Positions 15,535 through 24,125 of a stretch of 64,000 bases of DNA are shown here, piece by piece (positions within the stretch are counted from its first letter, which is position 1; every line of letters begins with the position of its first letter). Origin of the DNA: Virgibacillus_F flavescens (GTDB lineage: Bacteria; Bacillota; Bacilli; Bacillales; Amphibacillaceae); the NCBI RefSeq assembly GCF_050574275.1, contig NZ_CP192260.1, forward strand, positions 2,976,001 to 3,040,000, written 5' to 3'. The notes beneath the pieces were generated by a model, which had not been told where the DNA came from, made no database searches, and worked only from the letters and a program-made list of their open reading frames with translations. The position numbers and the translations under genes are program-made.

Positions 15535-16992
15535 TTAAATTTTTTTAGTCAGCGGAAATAAGACACAATCTTTAATCGTATCACTGTCAGTTAAGACCAT
15601 TAACAGCCGTTCGACGCCAAATCCCCATCCGGAAATTGGCGGCATCCCATATTCCATCGCTGTTAAATAATCTTCATCCATCTCCATTGCTTCTGTATCA
15701 CCGTTATTTTTAAGAAGCGCCTGAGCCTCAAGCCTTCTTCTTTGCTCAAGTGGATCAACTAACTCCGAATAGGCATTGATGATCTCTGCACCATTCACAA
15801 CCAACTGAAATCGATCTGTTACAGCAGGGTTTTGATCATTTGCCCTGGCTAAAGGTGACAAGTCGATTGGATGCTGAATTAAAAAAGTCGGGGTAACAAT
15901 TTTAGGTCGGCTCACTTTTTTATAAAGAAGATCGATGAAATTCCCTCTCCCCAGGGAATCAATGTCTGCATGATCTAGGTCAATTTTTTTCCTATCCGTT
16001 TCCCGATGTAACGCTTGGACATCAGAAAACAGGTCAATATCAATTCCACAATCTCTGAGGATTAAATCCCGGAACGTTACCACTTCCCACTCTGCTGAAA
16101 AATCAATCGTCTCCCCTTGTATGGTGATGGCAGTTGTCTGGAAAGTTTGCTCCAAAACATAAAGAATCATATTACGCATTAATTTCATCGTGTCCTGATA
16201 ATTCCAATACGCCGCATATCCTTCAACCATAGTAAATTCCTGAAGATGCTGGGGACTGATTCCTTCATTTCTGAAACACTTCGCAAATTCAAATACTTTC
16301 GTGAATCCACCTACGATTAATCTTTTTAAATAGGTTTCGGGAGCAATCCGCAGGTTCAAGTCAATGTCTAACGAATTATGGTGCGTAAGAAACGGTTTTG
16401 CTAACGCTCCCGAAGAAGTATGCTGCAGGACTGGTGTTTCGACCTCCATAAAATTTTCGTCTTCAAAAAATCTCCGAATCGAGCGAACCATTTTCGTTCT
16501 GGCTAGTAATCGATTTTGTGTTTCATTTGTCATGATAAGGTCCAAATATCTTTGTCTGTAGCGCGTTTCAATGTCGCTTAGCCCGTGCCATTTCTCTGGC
16601 AGTGGCCGCAACGCCTTACCGAGAAATACATAGCTATCAATCCGAAGTGTTTTTTCATTCGAATTAGTTGTATACATACGCCCTTCGACACCGATAAAAT
16701 CACCGATGTCCATGGTATGAAGAAACTGATTGAAACGCTCTTCTCCAACCTCCTGCTTTTTCAACAGAAGTTGTAAACTTCCTTCTATGTCAGCTATCGT
16801 AATAAAAATCAATTTGCTGAATTTCCTTATACCCTTAATTCTTCCTGCAACCTTCACTCCATCTGTATCATCTGCAAGCTGTGCCGCTTCATAGAGTTCA
16901 TAGTTCGTAGTAAATCTCTCGGGGTAAACCGTTTCCCCCTGCGACCGCAACGCTTCTAACTTCTCGATTCTATTTGTCGTTTGTTCATTCAT
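15535..16992 (-). CDS. lysS: class II lysyl-tRNA synthetase, divergent paralogue under T-box control
   Basis: The 485-residue enzyme has an N-terminal OB-fold anticodon domain (about 45-135, VAGRIKGIRKFSKLIFITIAD) and a class II catalytic core. Motif 1 lies near RYRQRYLDLI, motif 2 in KCFRNEGIS, and motif 3 is GWGFGVERLLMVL. It forms lysyl-tRNA(Lys) in the cytoplasm. Core motifs differ from housekeeping LysRS: FRNEGISPQHLQEFTMVEGYAAY replaces the usual FRNEGIDTRHNPEFT..E.Y, and motif 3 has GWGFGVER instead of GLGIGIDR. I infer a second LysRS. The strongest oddity is the T-box leader directly upstream. GGAGG precedes the ATG at 16992. Confidence 0.92.
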   Translation of the reverse strand: MNEQTTNRIEKLEALRSQGETVYPERFTTNYELYEAAQLADDTDGVKVAGRIKGIRKFSKLIFITIADIEGSLQLLLKKQEVGEERFNQFLHTMDIGDFIGVEGRMYTTNSNEKTLRIDSYVFLGKALRPLPEKWHGLSDIETRYRQRYLDLIMTNETQNRLLARTKMVRSIRRFFEDENFMEVETPVLQHTSSGALAKPFLTHHNSLDIDLNLRIAPETYLKRLIVGGFTKVFEFAKCFRNEGISPQHLQEFTMVEGYAAYWNYQDTMKLMRNMILYVLEQTFQTTAITIQGETIDFSAEWEVVTFRDLILRDCGIDIDLFSDVQALHRETDRKKIDLDHADIDSLGRGNFIDLLYKKVSRPKIVTPTFLIQHPIDLSPLARANDQNPAVTDRFQLVVNGAEIINAYSELVDPLEQRRRLEAQALLKNNGDTEAMEMDEDYLTAMEYGMPPISGWGFGVERLLMVLTDSDTIKDCVLFPLTKKI

Positions 16993-17042
16993 ACATGCTT
17001 CCCTCCATTTTTTTAGTTTGATTTTAAATAAATGTGGACAAC

Positions 17043-17330
17043 AAAAAAACTCTCACCCCCAAGACTATTCATCTTGAGGACGAGAGTTATAACTTCGTGG
17101 TACCACCTCAGTTTGTTAATACGTTGCCATATCAACCTCTTCGGGTACGACAATTCAGCCATTGCTTATACCCTATCTCTATAACGGGAGATCCCGTCGC
17201 AGTATCACCAGCAGCTGGTTCCGTGCGAAGCTCCGAGCCTTTTTTCATTAGGATTAGTAGTACTCCATCTCAGCAAACAGGAGCTCTCTGAAACTAATTC
17301 ACCCTAATTACTCTTCTCTTCCTTGCTTGT
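17043..17330 (-). ncRNA. T-box riboswitch leader of the lysyl-tRNA synthetase gene
   Basis: The minus-strand leader contains the conserved T-box sequence GAGGTGGTACCACG (17096-17109) in an antiterminator context. An AGAGAGCTCC start of stem I (AG-bulge region) lies near 17285. The 3' side of stem I carries GAAAAAAGG, where a lysine codon (AAA or AAG) fits the specifier position. A terminator hairpin (AACTCTC with GAGAGTT, inner CTCAAGA with TCTTGGG) at 17048-17088 ends in seven T. The leader therefore reads uncharged tRNA(Lys) and switches lysS on when lysyl-tRNA is short. The specifier call is inferred from codon placement; I did not fold the whole RNA. Confidence 0.88.
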
Positions 17331-17399
17331 TTTTTCGTATTTAATAATTAAAAATACTTTAGCAGAATTGTTTGATACAGTCAATAGGTTCATACAAAT

Positions 17400-17434
17400 A
17401 AAAAAAGCACCAATTCCGAATAGAAATTGGCACC
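17400..17434 (-). terminator. terminator of the zinc-ribbon gene
   Basis: On the minus strand GGTGCCAATTTC and GGAATTGGTGC form a hairpin with a 5-base loop, followed by seven T. It starts 5 bases after the stop of the gene at 17439-17654. Confidence 0.85.
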
Positions 17435-17438
17435 TCCG

Positions 17439-17654
17439 TTATTGGCCGCGTGACGCTTTTGGTCGCTGACACACGTCACATTTACGTTGTTCATTATTTT
17501 TAAATTTGGTAAATGTCTTTTCAAAATTATTGCCACATGAGCATTTAAATAGTAACTTTTGTGAGAACCCGTGGTATTCTGTCGATAACAGCTTACTCTC
17601 TGAATTTTTCTCAACAAACGTGTTAATTTTACTGATTGTCCATCGTTTATTCAT
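17439..17654 (-). CDS. small zinc-ribbon protein
   Basis: A 71-residue basic protein has a four-cysteine zinc-ribbon: KCSCGNNFEKTF...RKCDVCQRP, i.e. C-x-C-G then about 20 residues then C-x-x-C. The part before it, FVEKNSESKLLSTEYHGFSQKLLF, resembles the zinc-ribbon repeats next to HNH and other nuclease domains in phage and mobile genes, but no nuclease domain is present. It may be a free-standing DNA-binding domain or a remnant. GGAGGTGCAAGA before the ATG is a strong ribosome binding site and argues for expression. Confidence 0.6.
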   Translation of the reverse strand: MNKRWTISKINTFVEKNSESKLLSTEYHGFSQKLLFKCSCGNNFEKTFTKFKNNEQRKCDVCQRPKASRGQ

Positions 17655-17787
17655 TCTTGCACCTCCATGTACTATCGCTTACGGAGGCTTTAAAAAACTT
17701 GCATCCGTTCAATTATGAGCAATAGTCATCATTATCCTAAGTTTTTCATTATACCATGAGCTGGCGTACAATCATATAGGGACGTTT

Positions 17788-18336
17788 CTACTCCATGATT
17801 ACTTCAATATCTTCGGAATCAGGCATCTCGTCCGTATATGCAATCCAATACATATATTGTTTCGAAAAACCTTCCATAATATGTTCAACGTAAGTGACCG
17901 CCTTTGCCGATTCACCCAGCACCTTGATTTCTTTTATTTTCGTGTCCCTAGCATCTTCTTCTGGCATGATAATCGATATCGAAGGACCCTTATCCCTTCC
18001 AAAAACCATCACTCCCGCATGTTCCAGACCCATTCCAGTCGTTTTGTCATCTGGACCAGCAATCCACTCTAGTCCCCCATCGTTATTTTTCAAAATAACT
18101 AAATCCGGGTTGTGGCTGTTTCTACGTTCATGCTTGTTTTTGAAAATCACGTAAATAAAATTACCGTTAATGTCGTAATCAATAATTTCCTGTTTAGGTA
18201 AATGGTTTTCTGACATGATGCTAGTGATCTGTTCTTCTAGCGACAGCGTTTTCCCTTTGACGGTCGGCTCACTCGCCTCGTTTGAACAACCGAATAAAAT
18301 AAAAATAATAGCAATTGCGAACCATAACTTTTTCAT
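17788..18336 (-). CDS. lipoprotein, unknown
   Basis: The 182-residue protein has a lipoprotein signal (MKKLWFAIAIIFILFGC) with a lipobox L-F-G-C and lipidation at Cys17. It should therefore be anchored to the outer face of the membrane. The mature part alternates strands and charged turns (DYDINGNFIYVIFKNKH, GPDDKTTGMGLEH, YWIAYTDE). I recognise no family. AGGAGAGGTGAGGTC precedes the ATG. It is divergent from the dehydrogenase-like gene at 18521. Confidence 0.75.
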   Translation of the reverse strand: MKKLWFAIAIIFILFGCSNEASEPTVKGKTLSLEEQITSIMSENHLPKQEIIDYDINGNFIYVIFKNKHERRNSHNPDLVILKNNDGGLEWIAGPDDKTTGMGLEHAGVMVFGRDKGPSISIIMPEEDARDTKIKEIKVLGESAKAVTYVEHIMEGFSKQYMYWIAYTDEMPDSEDIEVIME

Positions 18337-18520
18337 GACCTCACCTCTCCTTACTTATTATAACGATATAAAACACCGCAAAGTTCCATGATCACATAAT
18401 TTTTATAATGGTTGGCAGATACAGCTTTAAAAACGGTTATCTTTAATAGCTAAACATGCTAGAATTAATAAGAGAATAAATCGAGAAAATAAGCAAGTAT
18501 TAATCGTTAGAAGGTGTTTA

Positions 18521-20352
18521 TTGATGCCGGATTGGTCCTATCATCCGTTGAAAAAGCTGTTATTAGATAAGATATCGCCGAAAACTGGCCGTGAATTTAT
18601 ACATAACTCTATGAGCACAATTGCATCCGTTCCTGGGGGTCGCAGTCTAATTGGGTTTTTAGGACACATGAAACCGGCGAGCTTTTTCCAGAAGGAAATT
18701 CATCAAACGATATTCCCTTCTTTCATTGGATTAAGTGGCGATATTGATCCAAATTTATCCGGTATTAACGCGTTCCAGGAGTTGGGATTCGGTTTTTTAG
18801 AAATTGGACCGATCGTGCTACACGAGCCTTTAGAACAAAGGGAACCAAAAAAGAATAATAAACATATTTTATTTTCTGATCAGCAGGAGAAGGTTCCACT
18901 TAAATTAGCGATTAAGAAATTAACAAGCCTGAATGTCCGAATTCCTGTTTTTGCTAGAGTTGATGCCCAAGTAAATAAAAATGAATGGGACATAATTGTA
19001 CAGCAGTTAACACCTTTTGTGGATGCTTTCATCGTGACTGACAAACAAATTTCCTCATGTGATGATCAACATGTCCAGTGTTTGGAGCGACCGTTATACA
19101 TATCTTTTTCTGCTGACGAAATGAAGGGATTAGATACGAGGAAGCTCCAGCATACCTGTATTGCTGGAATAGCTGTAACTGCTCCTCGAATAATGAAGGA
19201 TGGCTATTGGCTCGAAGCTGCAAATGCAAATGAGTGCCTGGCCACAATACGGTTAAAAAAATTAAACGACGAACTCCTGAGCTAACCGTCTTAACTTCTG
19301 GCGGGGTAGAGACACCAGAGGAGGCTAGTACTTTAATCCACGCTGGCGCAGATCTGGTCATGCTAACGGATGGATATATTAAAGCTGGGCCAGGTTTACC
19401 AAAGCGAATTCATGAACAATTATTATATGATGAAGAACGTCCTGTCCAAAAGCAAAATTGGTTCTGGTCATGTCTGTTCGGGCTCTCCATCTTGTTTGGA
19501 GGAATCATCGCCTTATTTTTTGCATTGACGAGCATTATACTCCCATATGATGAATCTTTTATCGGACTGACAAGAGCTGATATCCTGCAAGTAAATCCAC
19601 TCATTTTGTCATTCATGTTACACGATAGAATGGCGCTGGCCGGAACGATGATTGCTGGGGGAATCGTGTATATCCAACTTGCACGACATGGCATAAAATA
19701 TGGGATACACTGGGCAAAAGTTGCTTTTCATAGTGCAGCAATTGTAGGATTTCTAGGGATTTTTCTATTTATCGGATTCGGTTATTTTGACTGGCTGCAC
19801 GGTTTGTTTTGGCTTTTCTTATTGCCAATCTATTACCTTAGCTTTAAAGAATGCAAAAAAGGTACAAATATCCCGTTGTCCGGCCATGGGCAGAATGATA
19901 AAATCTGGAAATATGGTCTTTACGGACAGCTACTGTTTATTATACTGGGATTTTTGATCGCAGTGGGCGGTCTCGTAATTTCCACTATAGGGGTCTCCAA
20001 CGTTTTTGTATCAACAGACCTAACCTTTTTATGCATGACACCTCAAATGTTAGACAATCTAAGTAACAATTTAATTCCTGTTATTGCACACGACCGGGCA
20101 GGATTTGGCAGTGCGTTAATAAGTGTTGGTTTGCTTGTTCTAATGCTTTCCTTATGGGGTTTCAGAAGAGGAGAACGGTGGGTTTGGAATACACTTGCTC
20201 TAGGAGCATTACCAGCGTTTGCAGCAGGGATTGGAACACATATGTTTATCGGCTACACATCCTTTATCCATCTGCTCCCCGTTTACTTTTTAGTCATTTT
20301 ATATGTGTTCGGATTGGTATTAACTTATCCCTTCTTAAAGCCGTATCGATAA
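18521..20352 (+). pseudogene. dihydroorotate dehydrogenase-like/polytopic membrane fusion, interrupted by a -1 frameshift at an A7 run
   Basis: The first frame (18521-19285) encodes a TIM-barrel protein with the dehydrogenase-like segment SGDIDPNLSGINAFQELGFG and GFLEIGP. It ends 24 bases after the A7 run, in the middle of the barrel. The -1 frame supplies the missing C-terminus (LTVLTSGGVETPEEA, HAGADLVMLTDGYIKAGPGL, typical of the phosphate-binding end of PyrD-like barrels). It then runs on into about seven transmembrane helices ending at 20352. The join is at TTA AAA AAA TTA (19252-19263). The downstream frame has no ribosome binding site. One full-length protein of about 600 residues is implied. 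The lesion may be a mutation, a sequencing error or recoding. Confidence 0.75.
19252..19263 (+). other. A7 slippery run at the frame junction
   Basis: In the upstream frame the codons are CGG TTA AAA AAA TTA, which contains the heptamer A AAA AAA of the X XXY YYZ type. A slip of -1, or one extra A in the mRNA, would continue into ATT AAA CGA CGA of the downstream frame. Confidence 0.6.
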
Positions 20353-20366
20353 TTCGATACGGCTTT
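20337..20366 (+). terminator. terminator of the dehydrogenase-like/membrane gene
   Basis: AAAGCCGTATCGA and TCGATACGGCTTT form a 13-bp stem around TAAT. The left arm lies within the last codons of the gene. It can also serve the convergent gene at 20400. Confidence 0.8.
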
Positions 20367-20399
20367 AAATTACCCATGTACAACCCCAAACGATAGTTA

Positions 20400-21041
20400 T
20401 CATGATAAATACTGCGTTAATTCGAGAATTCTTTTCACTTTGTTAGAATAATTGTTGTAGCCTAGACTGAATTCAAATAAGGAATCCTGCTCATAAATTT
20501 TTGAATTTATCAGATCTACGGAAATTGATTTTAGATACTCCTTTAATTGCTTATTTTCGATTAGCTCACTTGATTGTTCGATTAACATAGCTTTTTGCTT
20601 TATGTTTGTTGCTAGAATACTGTTCGTATCCTTCATCAGTTTAACTAACTGCTGGTCGGTGGGGACAAAAAAAGCATAGAAATTTTCTAATGTTGGAATC
20701 CCTATTTTTCTATCGACGAGTACTGCTTCTCTTGCCTTTAATAAATGAGCAGCAGCAACAGCTTTTCTATCTTCTTCAGGTATTTCATCTTCATGGATTG
20801 CGACTCCAATCCTATTTTTAAAAAAATCCTTTTTGGGTGTGACATTTGAAAAATATTCCCGAAATAATTCTTCCATTTCTTTTTGATTTCCTTGTTTCTG
20901 ATTAGTAAGTTGATCATTGTTTAAAGACACTTCATGCGTAGAGACCTTCATGCTTGTTGCATCGTCTTCAGCAGGTTTAAAAACCTGGAACAGCAGAACT
21001 AGGCAAAGCAGTGCGATTACGGATAGATAGACTTTATTCAT
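20400..21041 (-). CDS. membrane-anchored extracytoplasmic protein, unknown
   Basis: The 213-residue protein has an N-terminal signal anchor (YLSVIALLCLVLLFQVF) and then a hydrophilic, largely helical domain rich in Lys, Glu and Gln (DDQLTNQKQGNQKEMEELFREYF-like stretch near 45-65, later LLKAREAVLVDRKIGIPTLENF). There is no lipobox and no catalytic motif that I recognise. It is about 45 bases downstream of a small membrane protein gene on the same strand. Function unknown. Confidence 0.65.
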   Translation of the reverse strand: MNKVYLSVIALLCLVLLFQVFKPAEDDATSMKVSTHEVSLNNDQLTNQKQGNQKEMEELFREYFSNVTPKKDFFKNRIGVAIHEDEIPEEDRKAVAAAHLLKAREAVLVDRKIGIPTLENFYAFFVPTDQQLVKLMKDTNSILATNIKQKAMLIEQSSELIENKQLKEYLKSISVDLINSKIYEQDSLFEFSLGYNNYSNKVKRILELTQYLS

Positions 21042-21086
21042 ACGTGCCTCCTAACTGACTTTTAAAATCCAATCAAATACTTCTTA

Positions 21087-21251
21087 TCATAAATCTACTA
21101 AGTATTCTGTTACAAAAATCGCTAAAATAGCCCAGGCAATGAAGAGTAGAGCTGGATAATGAGTAGATACTTCTCCCTTAATAGCTTTAACTAAGACCAG
21201 GATGAAACTATAACCAGTAATTAAAAACAAAATTGCATATAAAAAAAACAA
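21087..21251 (-). CDS. small two-helix membrane protein, 54 aa
   Basis: The frame has hydrophobic segments FFLYAILFLITGYSFILVLV and LLFIAWAILAIFVTEYL. The best start is the TTG at 21251, seven bases after AAAGGAG; the longer frame to the ATG at 21287 would overlap the stop of the kinase-like pseudogene. Unknown function. Confidence 0.55.
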   Translation of the reverse strand: MFFLYAILFLITGYSFILVLVKAIKGEVSTHYPALLFIAWAILAIFVTEYLVDL

Positions 21252-21283
21252 AATTTCTCTCCTTTCAGTGCGCAACTCTGACA

Positions 21284-21954
21284 TCATCTTATTTGAGGAT
21301 TTTCCAAATCATTATTAATAACAATTAAATCAGCATGCTTAATAGGCTCACACTGATCCAAATACATTTTACAGGCAGGAAGATATCTTTTCGAGAAAAT
21401 ATACTTGGCATTTTCATAGCCGCCTAGTTCGTTTTTATCCCTTACGCTGCCTCTTTCTAAAGCGACATCAAAGTCCGCTTCTACGTAAATTTTAAAATCT
21501 AGCGCTTCTCGTAAATCAGGCTTAAATAAGAACGATCCGTCTATGATTAGTACAGAATTTTGTTTTGCCTTAATGGGCGAAATGTCGATATACTCATCTG
21601 TAATTAAATCATGTGATCTTGTTTGATAGTACCCATCTCCAGTTGGGCCCAGAGGCATGAGTAATTTTTCAAGTAAGGCGTTGGTATCATATGCATCTTC
21701 AAAATATCCTTTAGCTGAATTTCTTCCCTGTATGTATCGCTTTGTATGTATCGCTTTGATTTTGGATGATGAAAGTCGTCCATTAATGCTCGAATAACAT
21801 CTGCTTCCATTTCTTTGAGCACATCTGTTAACTCATTTGCAAACGTCGTTTTTCCTGAAGAAGTTATTCCGCTTACGCCCACACGAACGACTTGGCCATT
21901 TCTATTGGAGAGAATGTTTGTTGCAATGGACCTTAACATTTCACTTCTTTTCAC
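21284..21954 (-). pseudogene. uridine kinase-like P-loop protein broken by a 14-bp tandem duplication
   Basis: The N-terminal part (start at 21954, MKRSEMLRSIATNI) has a P-loop, GVSGITSSGKTTF, and ALMDDFHHPKSKRY. The C-terminal part, in another frame, has GYYQTRSHDLITDE, IIDGSFLFKPDLR and ERGSVRDKNEL. Both match the uridine-kinase-like proteins of Bacillus. Removing one 14-bp copy at 21729-21756 restores a continuous frame reading KSKRYIQGRNSAKGYFEDAYD through the junction, so the duplication is the only lesion. In the present sequence the product stops after a scrambled tail at 21604. The lesion looks recent because the rest of the gene is intact. Confidence 0.85.
21729..21756. repeat. two perfect 14-bp tandem units inside the kinase-like gene
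   Basis: TGTATGTATCGCTT occurs twice head to tail (21729-21742 and 21743-21756). The extra unit shifts the reading frame by two bases. Such a repeat could collapse again and restore the gene. Confidence 0.9.
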
Positions 21955-22055
21955 TGCCTCACCCCATGATAAATCATAAATTATTTTAGTTGTGCGACTA
22001 TTAGTATAATGAATTCAGTCAATTATTACAATCTGATTTTCTCTTATTCGTGTAC

Positions 22056-22099
22056 AAAAGTAACCCGCTAATGCATGTGCATCAGCGGGTTACTTTTTT
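22056..22099 (-). terminator. terminator of the old yellow enzyme gene at 22107
   Basis: AAAAGTAACCCGCT and AGCGGGTTACTTTT form a long perfect stem around a GC-poor loop containing GATGCACATGCATT. T-runs on both strands make it bidirectional. It lies 8 bases after the stop of the minus-strand gene. Confidence 0.85.
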
Positions 22100-22106
22100 C
22101 ATTCTA

Positions 22107-23210
22107 TTAATATAGCTTTTTCAATGATTCCTTATCAAACGGCAGTAAATCATTTTCTCTACCGTCACGCACTTTCTGAACCCACGCAGGATCCATCAAT
22201 AAGGAACGACCGATTGCAACCAGATCAAACTCATCGTTATCCAATTTTTCAATCAGACCATCGAGACTGGTTGTTTTAGCACCTGAAAAATTGGTGAATT
22301 CACCATCGAGTCCAACTGACCCTACTGAAATAACTGGTTTTCCTGAAAGCTTTTTCGTCCAGCCAGCAAGGTTTAAATCAGAACCTTCGAATTCAGGCTC
22401 CCAAAAACGACGTGTTGAACAATGGAAAATATCCACGCCAGCATCCACTAGCGGCTTCAAGAATTGCTCTAATTCGTCCGGAGTAGTTGCAAGCTTAGCT
22501 TCGAAATCATTCATTTTCCACTGTGAAAAACGGAAAATAATTGGAAAATCTGGTCCGACTTCGCGGCGACATGCTTCTATTATTTCGACTGCAAATTGCG
22601 TACGGCCAACAAGATCTCCGCCATAACGATCTGTACGTTTATTGGTATTTTCCCAGAAGAACTGGTCGATTAAATATCCGTGTGCACCGTGAAGCTCAAT
22701 ACCATCGAAGCCAAGACGTTTAGCGTCCGCTGCGGCTTGCGCATATGCTTTTACCATATCAACAACTTCTTCTTCCGTCATTGGCGCGGTTATTTCCTCA
22801 CCCGCCAAGTTAAGACCGGATGGACCAACTGGAAGTGCCTCCGCGTTTGGAAGTTCACCCTCCTTGCGTGTCATCCCAACGTGCCAAAGCTGTGGAACAA
22901 TCTTACCTCCAGTCTGGTGGACTGCTTTCACCACTTCTGACCAGCCGTTCAGCGATGCTTCGCCATGAAACAGTGGCACGCTTGCACCGGATACGGACGA
23001 TGGATGATTGATTCCAGTACCTTCAGTGACAATCAGTCCAACACCATTCTCGGCCCGGCGGCGGTAATAATCTAACACTTCTTTACCTGGAACACCCTCT
23101 GGTGAAAATTTACGCGTCATCGGCGCCATCACCGTACGATTCTCTAATATTAAATTATCACTCTTAAATTCTTTAAATAATGGTTTAGTAGATACATTCG
23201 TCTCACTCAA
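22107..23210 (-). CDS. NADH:flavin oxidoreductase (old yellow enzyme family)
   Basis: The 367-residue protein is a flavin TIM barrel. Signature pieces are NRTVMAPMTRKFS (FMN-binding start), VPQLWHVG, GFDGIELHGAHGYLIDQFFW with the substrate-binding His-Gly-Ala-His, DRYGGDLVGRTQF, and VAIGRSLLMDPAWVQKV at the phosphate end. Members reduce activated C=C bonds or nitro groups with FMN and NAD(P)H. The barrel is complete. A paralogue lies at 40119-41228. The gene is monocistronic, with a terminator 8 bases downstream and a palindromic repeat upstream. Confidence 0.92.
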   Translation of the reverse strand: MSETNVSTKPLFKEFKSDNLILENRTVMAPMTRKFSPEGVPGKEVLDYYRRRAENGVGLIVTEGTGINHPSSVSGASVPLFHGEASLNGWSEVVKAVHQTGGKIVPQLWHVGMTRKEGELPNAEALPVGPSGLNLAGEEITAPMTEEEVVDMVKAYAQAAADAKRLGFDGIELHGAHGYLIDQFFWENTNKRTDRYGGDLVGRTQFAVEIIEACRREVGPDFPIIFRFSQWKMNDFEAKLATTPDELEQFLKPLVDAGVDIFHCSTRRFWEPEFEGSDLNLAGWTKKLSGKPVISVGSVGLDGEFTNFSGAKTTSLDGLIEKLDNDEFDLVAIGRSLLMDPAWVQKVRDGRENDLLPFDKESLKKLY

Positions 23211-23234
23211 AATATAGCCTCCTCTTTCCTTTGC

Positions 23235-23292
23235 GGGACAGAAGAACCGTCCCCATTGTCCCAGTGGGACAGGGGGACGGTTCTTTTGTCCC
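23235..23292. repeat. GGGAC...GTCCC palindromic repeat, two inverted copies
   Basis: A forward copy (GGGACAGAAGAACCGTCCCC, ending ATTGTCCC) and a reverse copy (GGGGGACGGTTCTTTTGTCCC, 20+ bases, core GGACGGTTCT) face each other. The element lies 25 bases upstream of the old yellow enzyme start. It is one of ten related copies in the window. Confidence 0.85.
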
Positions 23293-23431
23293 TTGCTTAT
23301 TATTTCAAATTGGTTTAGGAAAGGAAAGAAATCTGTTTATAAGTTTTTTACATGTTGGGGGAATTAATTGTAGAAGAACTGCTGTTTATGGATAGCTATT
23401 TCCTGCCTTAAATTAAAATTCAATAAGAAAA

Positions 23432-23465
23432 CCGACAACCTTGAAAAAAATCCCATGGATGTCGG
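23432..23465 (-). terminator. terminator of the tubby-like gene
   Basis: CCGACATCC and GGTTGTCGG pair on the minus strand around a loop containing TTTTTTT, and TTTTC follows. It starts about 10 bases after the gene's stop. Confidence 0.65.
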
Positions 23466-23474
23466 AACGAAAAA

Positions 23475-23990
23475 TTAATAAGTTCCACTATTCGCCGAAG
23501 AAGAACTGTTATTTTGTTTGATGATCATATTAACTCCCATAACAACTGCTACTAATTCTTCCGTTGATAAATTCGCAGCATGATTCTGTAGCTCATATGC
23601 TGGAGATTGAAAGAAACCGCTCACTTTTTTAAATGAAGCAACCAAATTTCCACCTTGATCGAAGACTTCGTATTCCTTGGAAAATGCTTCTGACTTAATT
23701 TCATATTCATCATGCGGATACGATTGATAAAGAAATTTCTTGGAAAAGAATGTCATGCGCTGCTTCAGCTTGCCGATCTCCTGCTCATCCTGATTCGAGA
23801 TAATCCAGCTTCTGGAAAAGAAAGGAAAAGATGCTTTCACGACGATTTCACCATTTTCATCCAGGACATTAACACTTGATGAAAAAGCACTCTTTAAATC
23901 AAGCGATCCAATTTTTTCTTGCTTTTCATTATAGATATCTGTGACGCCTGCAGAAAAAAAGTTATCAGTAAAATATACGGACTCACTCAT
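23475..23990 (-). CDS. tubby C-terminal-like (LURP-one-related) protein
   Basis: The 171-residue soluble protein has the pattern of LURP-one-related/YxjI-like proteins. Short repeated strands alternate with turns (IYNEKQEKIGSLDLK, VNVLDENGEIVVKASF, EYEVFDQGGNLVASFKK) and a C-terminal buried helix (STEELVAVVMGVNMIIK) closes the barrel. A Ser/Asn tail follows. The start is the ATG at 23990, after AAGGGGGATTTTTTC; an upstream extension has no ribosome binding site. Fold assignment is by pattern. Biochemical role unknown; related bacterial proteins are often called scramblase-like. Confidence 0.7.
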   Translation of the reverse strand: MSESVYFTDNFFSAGVTDIYNEKQEKIGSLDLKSAFSSSVNVLDENGEIVVKASFPFFSRSWIISNQDEQEIGKLKQRMTFFSKKFLYQSYPHDEYEIKSEAFSKEYEVFDQGGNLVASFKKVSGFFQSPAYELQNHAANLSTEELVAVVMGVNMIIKQNNSSSSANSGTY

Positions 23991-24089
23991 GAAAAAATCC
24001 CCCTTATTACGATTTGTGTTAACTTTTATACGGGGGAAGTGTGGATTTTGTTTCAATTAATATTGAATATTGGAATTTAAAAGCGGTAT

Positions 24090-24108
24090 GGGACACGAGA
24101 ACCGTCCC
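24090..24108. repeat. GGGAC...GTCCC palindromic repeat, short copy
   Basis: GGGACACGAGAACCGTCCC, forward orientation. It lies 18 bases after the end of the coiled-coil gene at 24126 (minus strand), so it stands at that gene's 3' end. Confidence 0.75.
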
Positions 24109-24125
24109 TTGATCCTACTGTGAGG

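Noticed and set aside
17439..17654. Remnant of a prophage or homing nuclease based on the zinc-ribbon and the coiled-coil gene at 24126
   Set aside because: No integrase, terminase, capsid or HNH domain lies nearby and no attachment site was seen. Two small genes are not enough.
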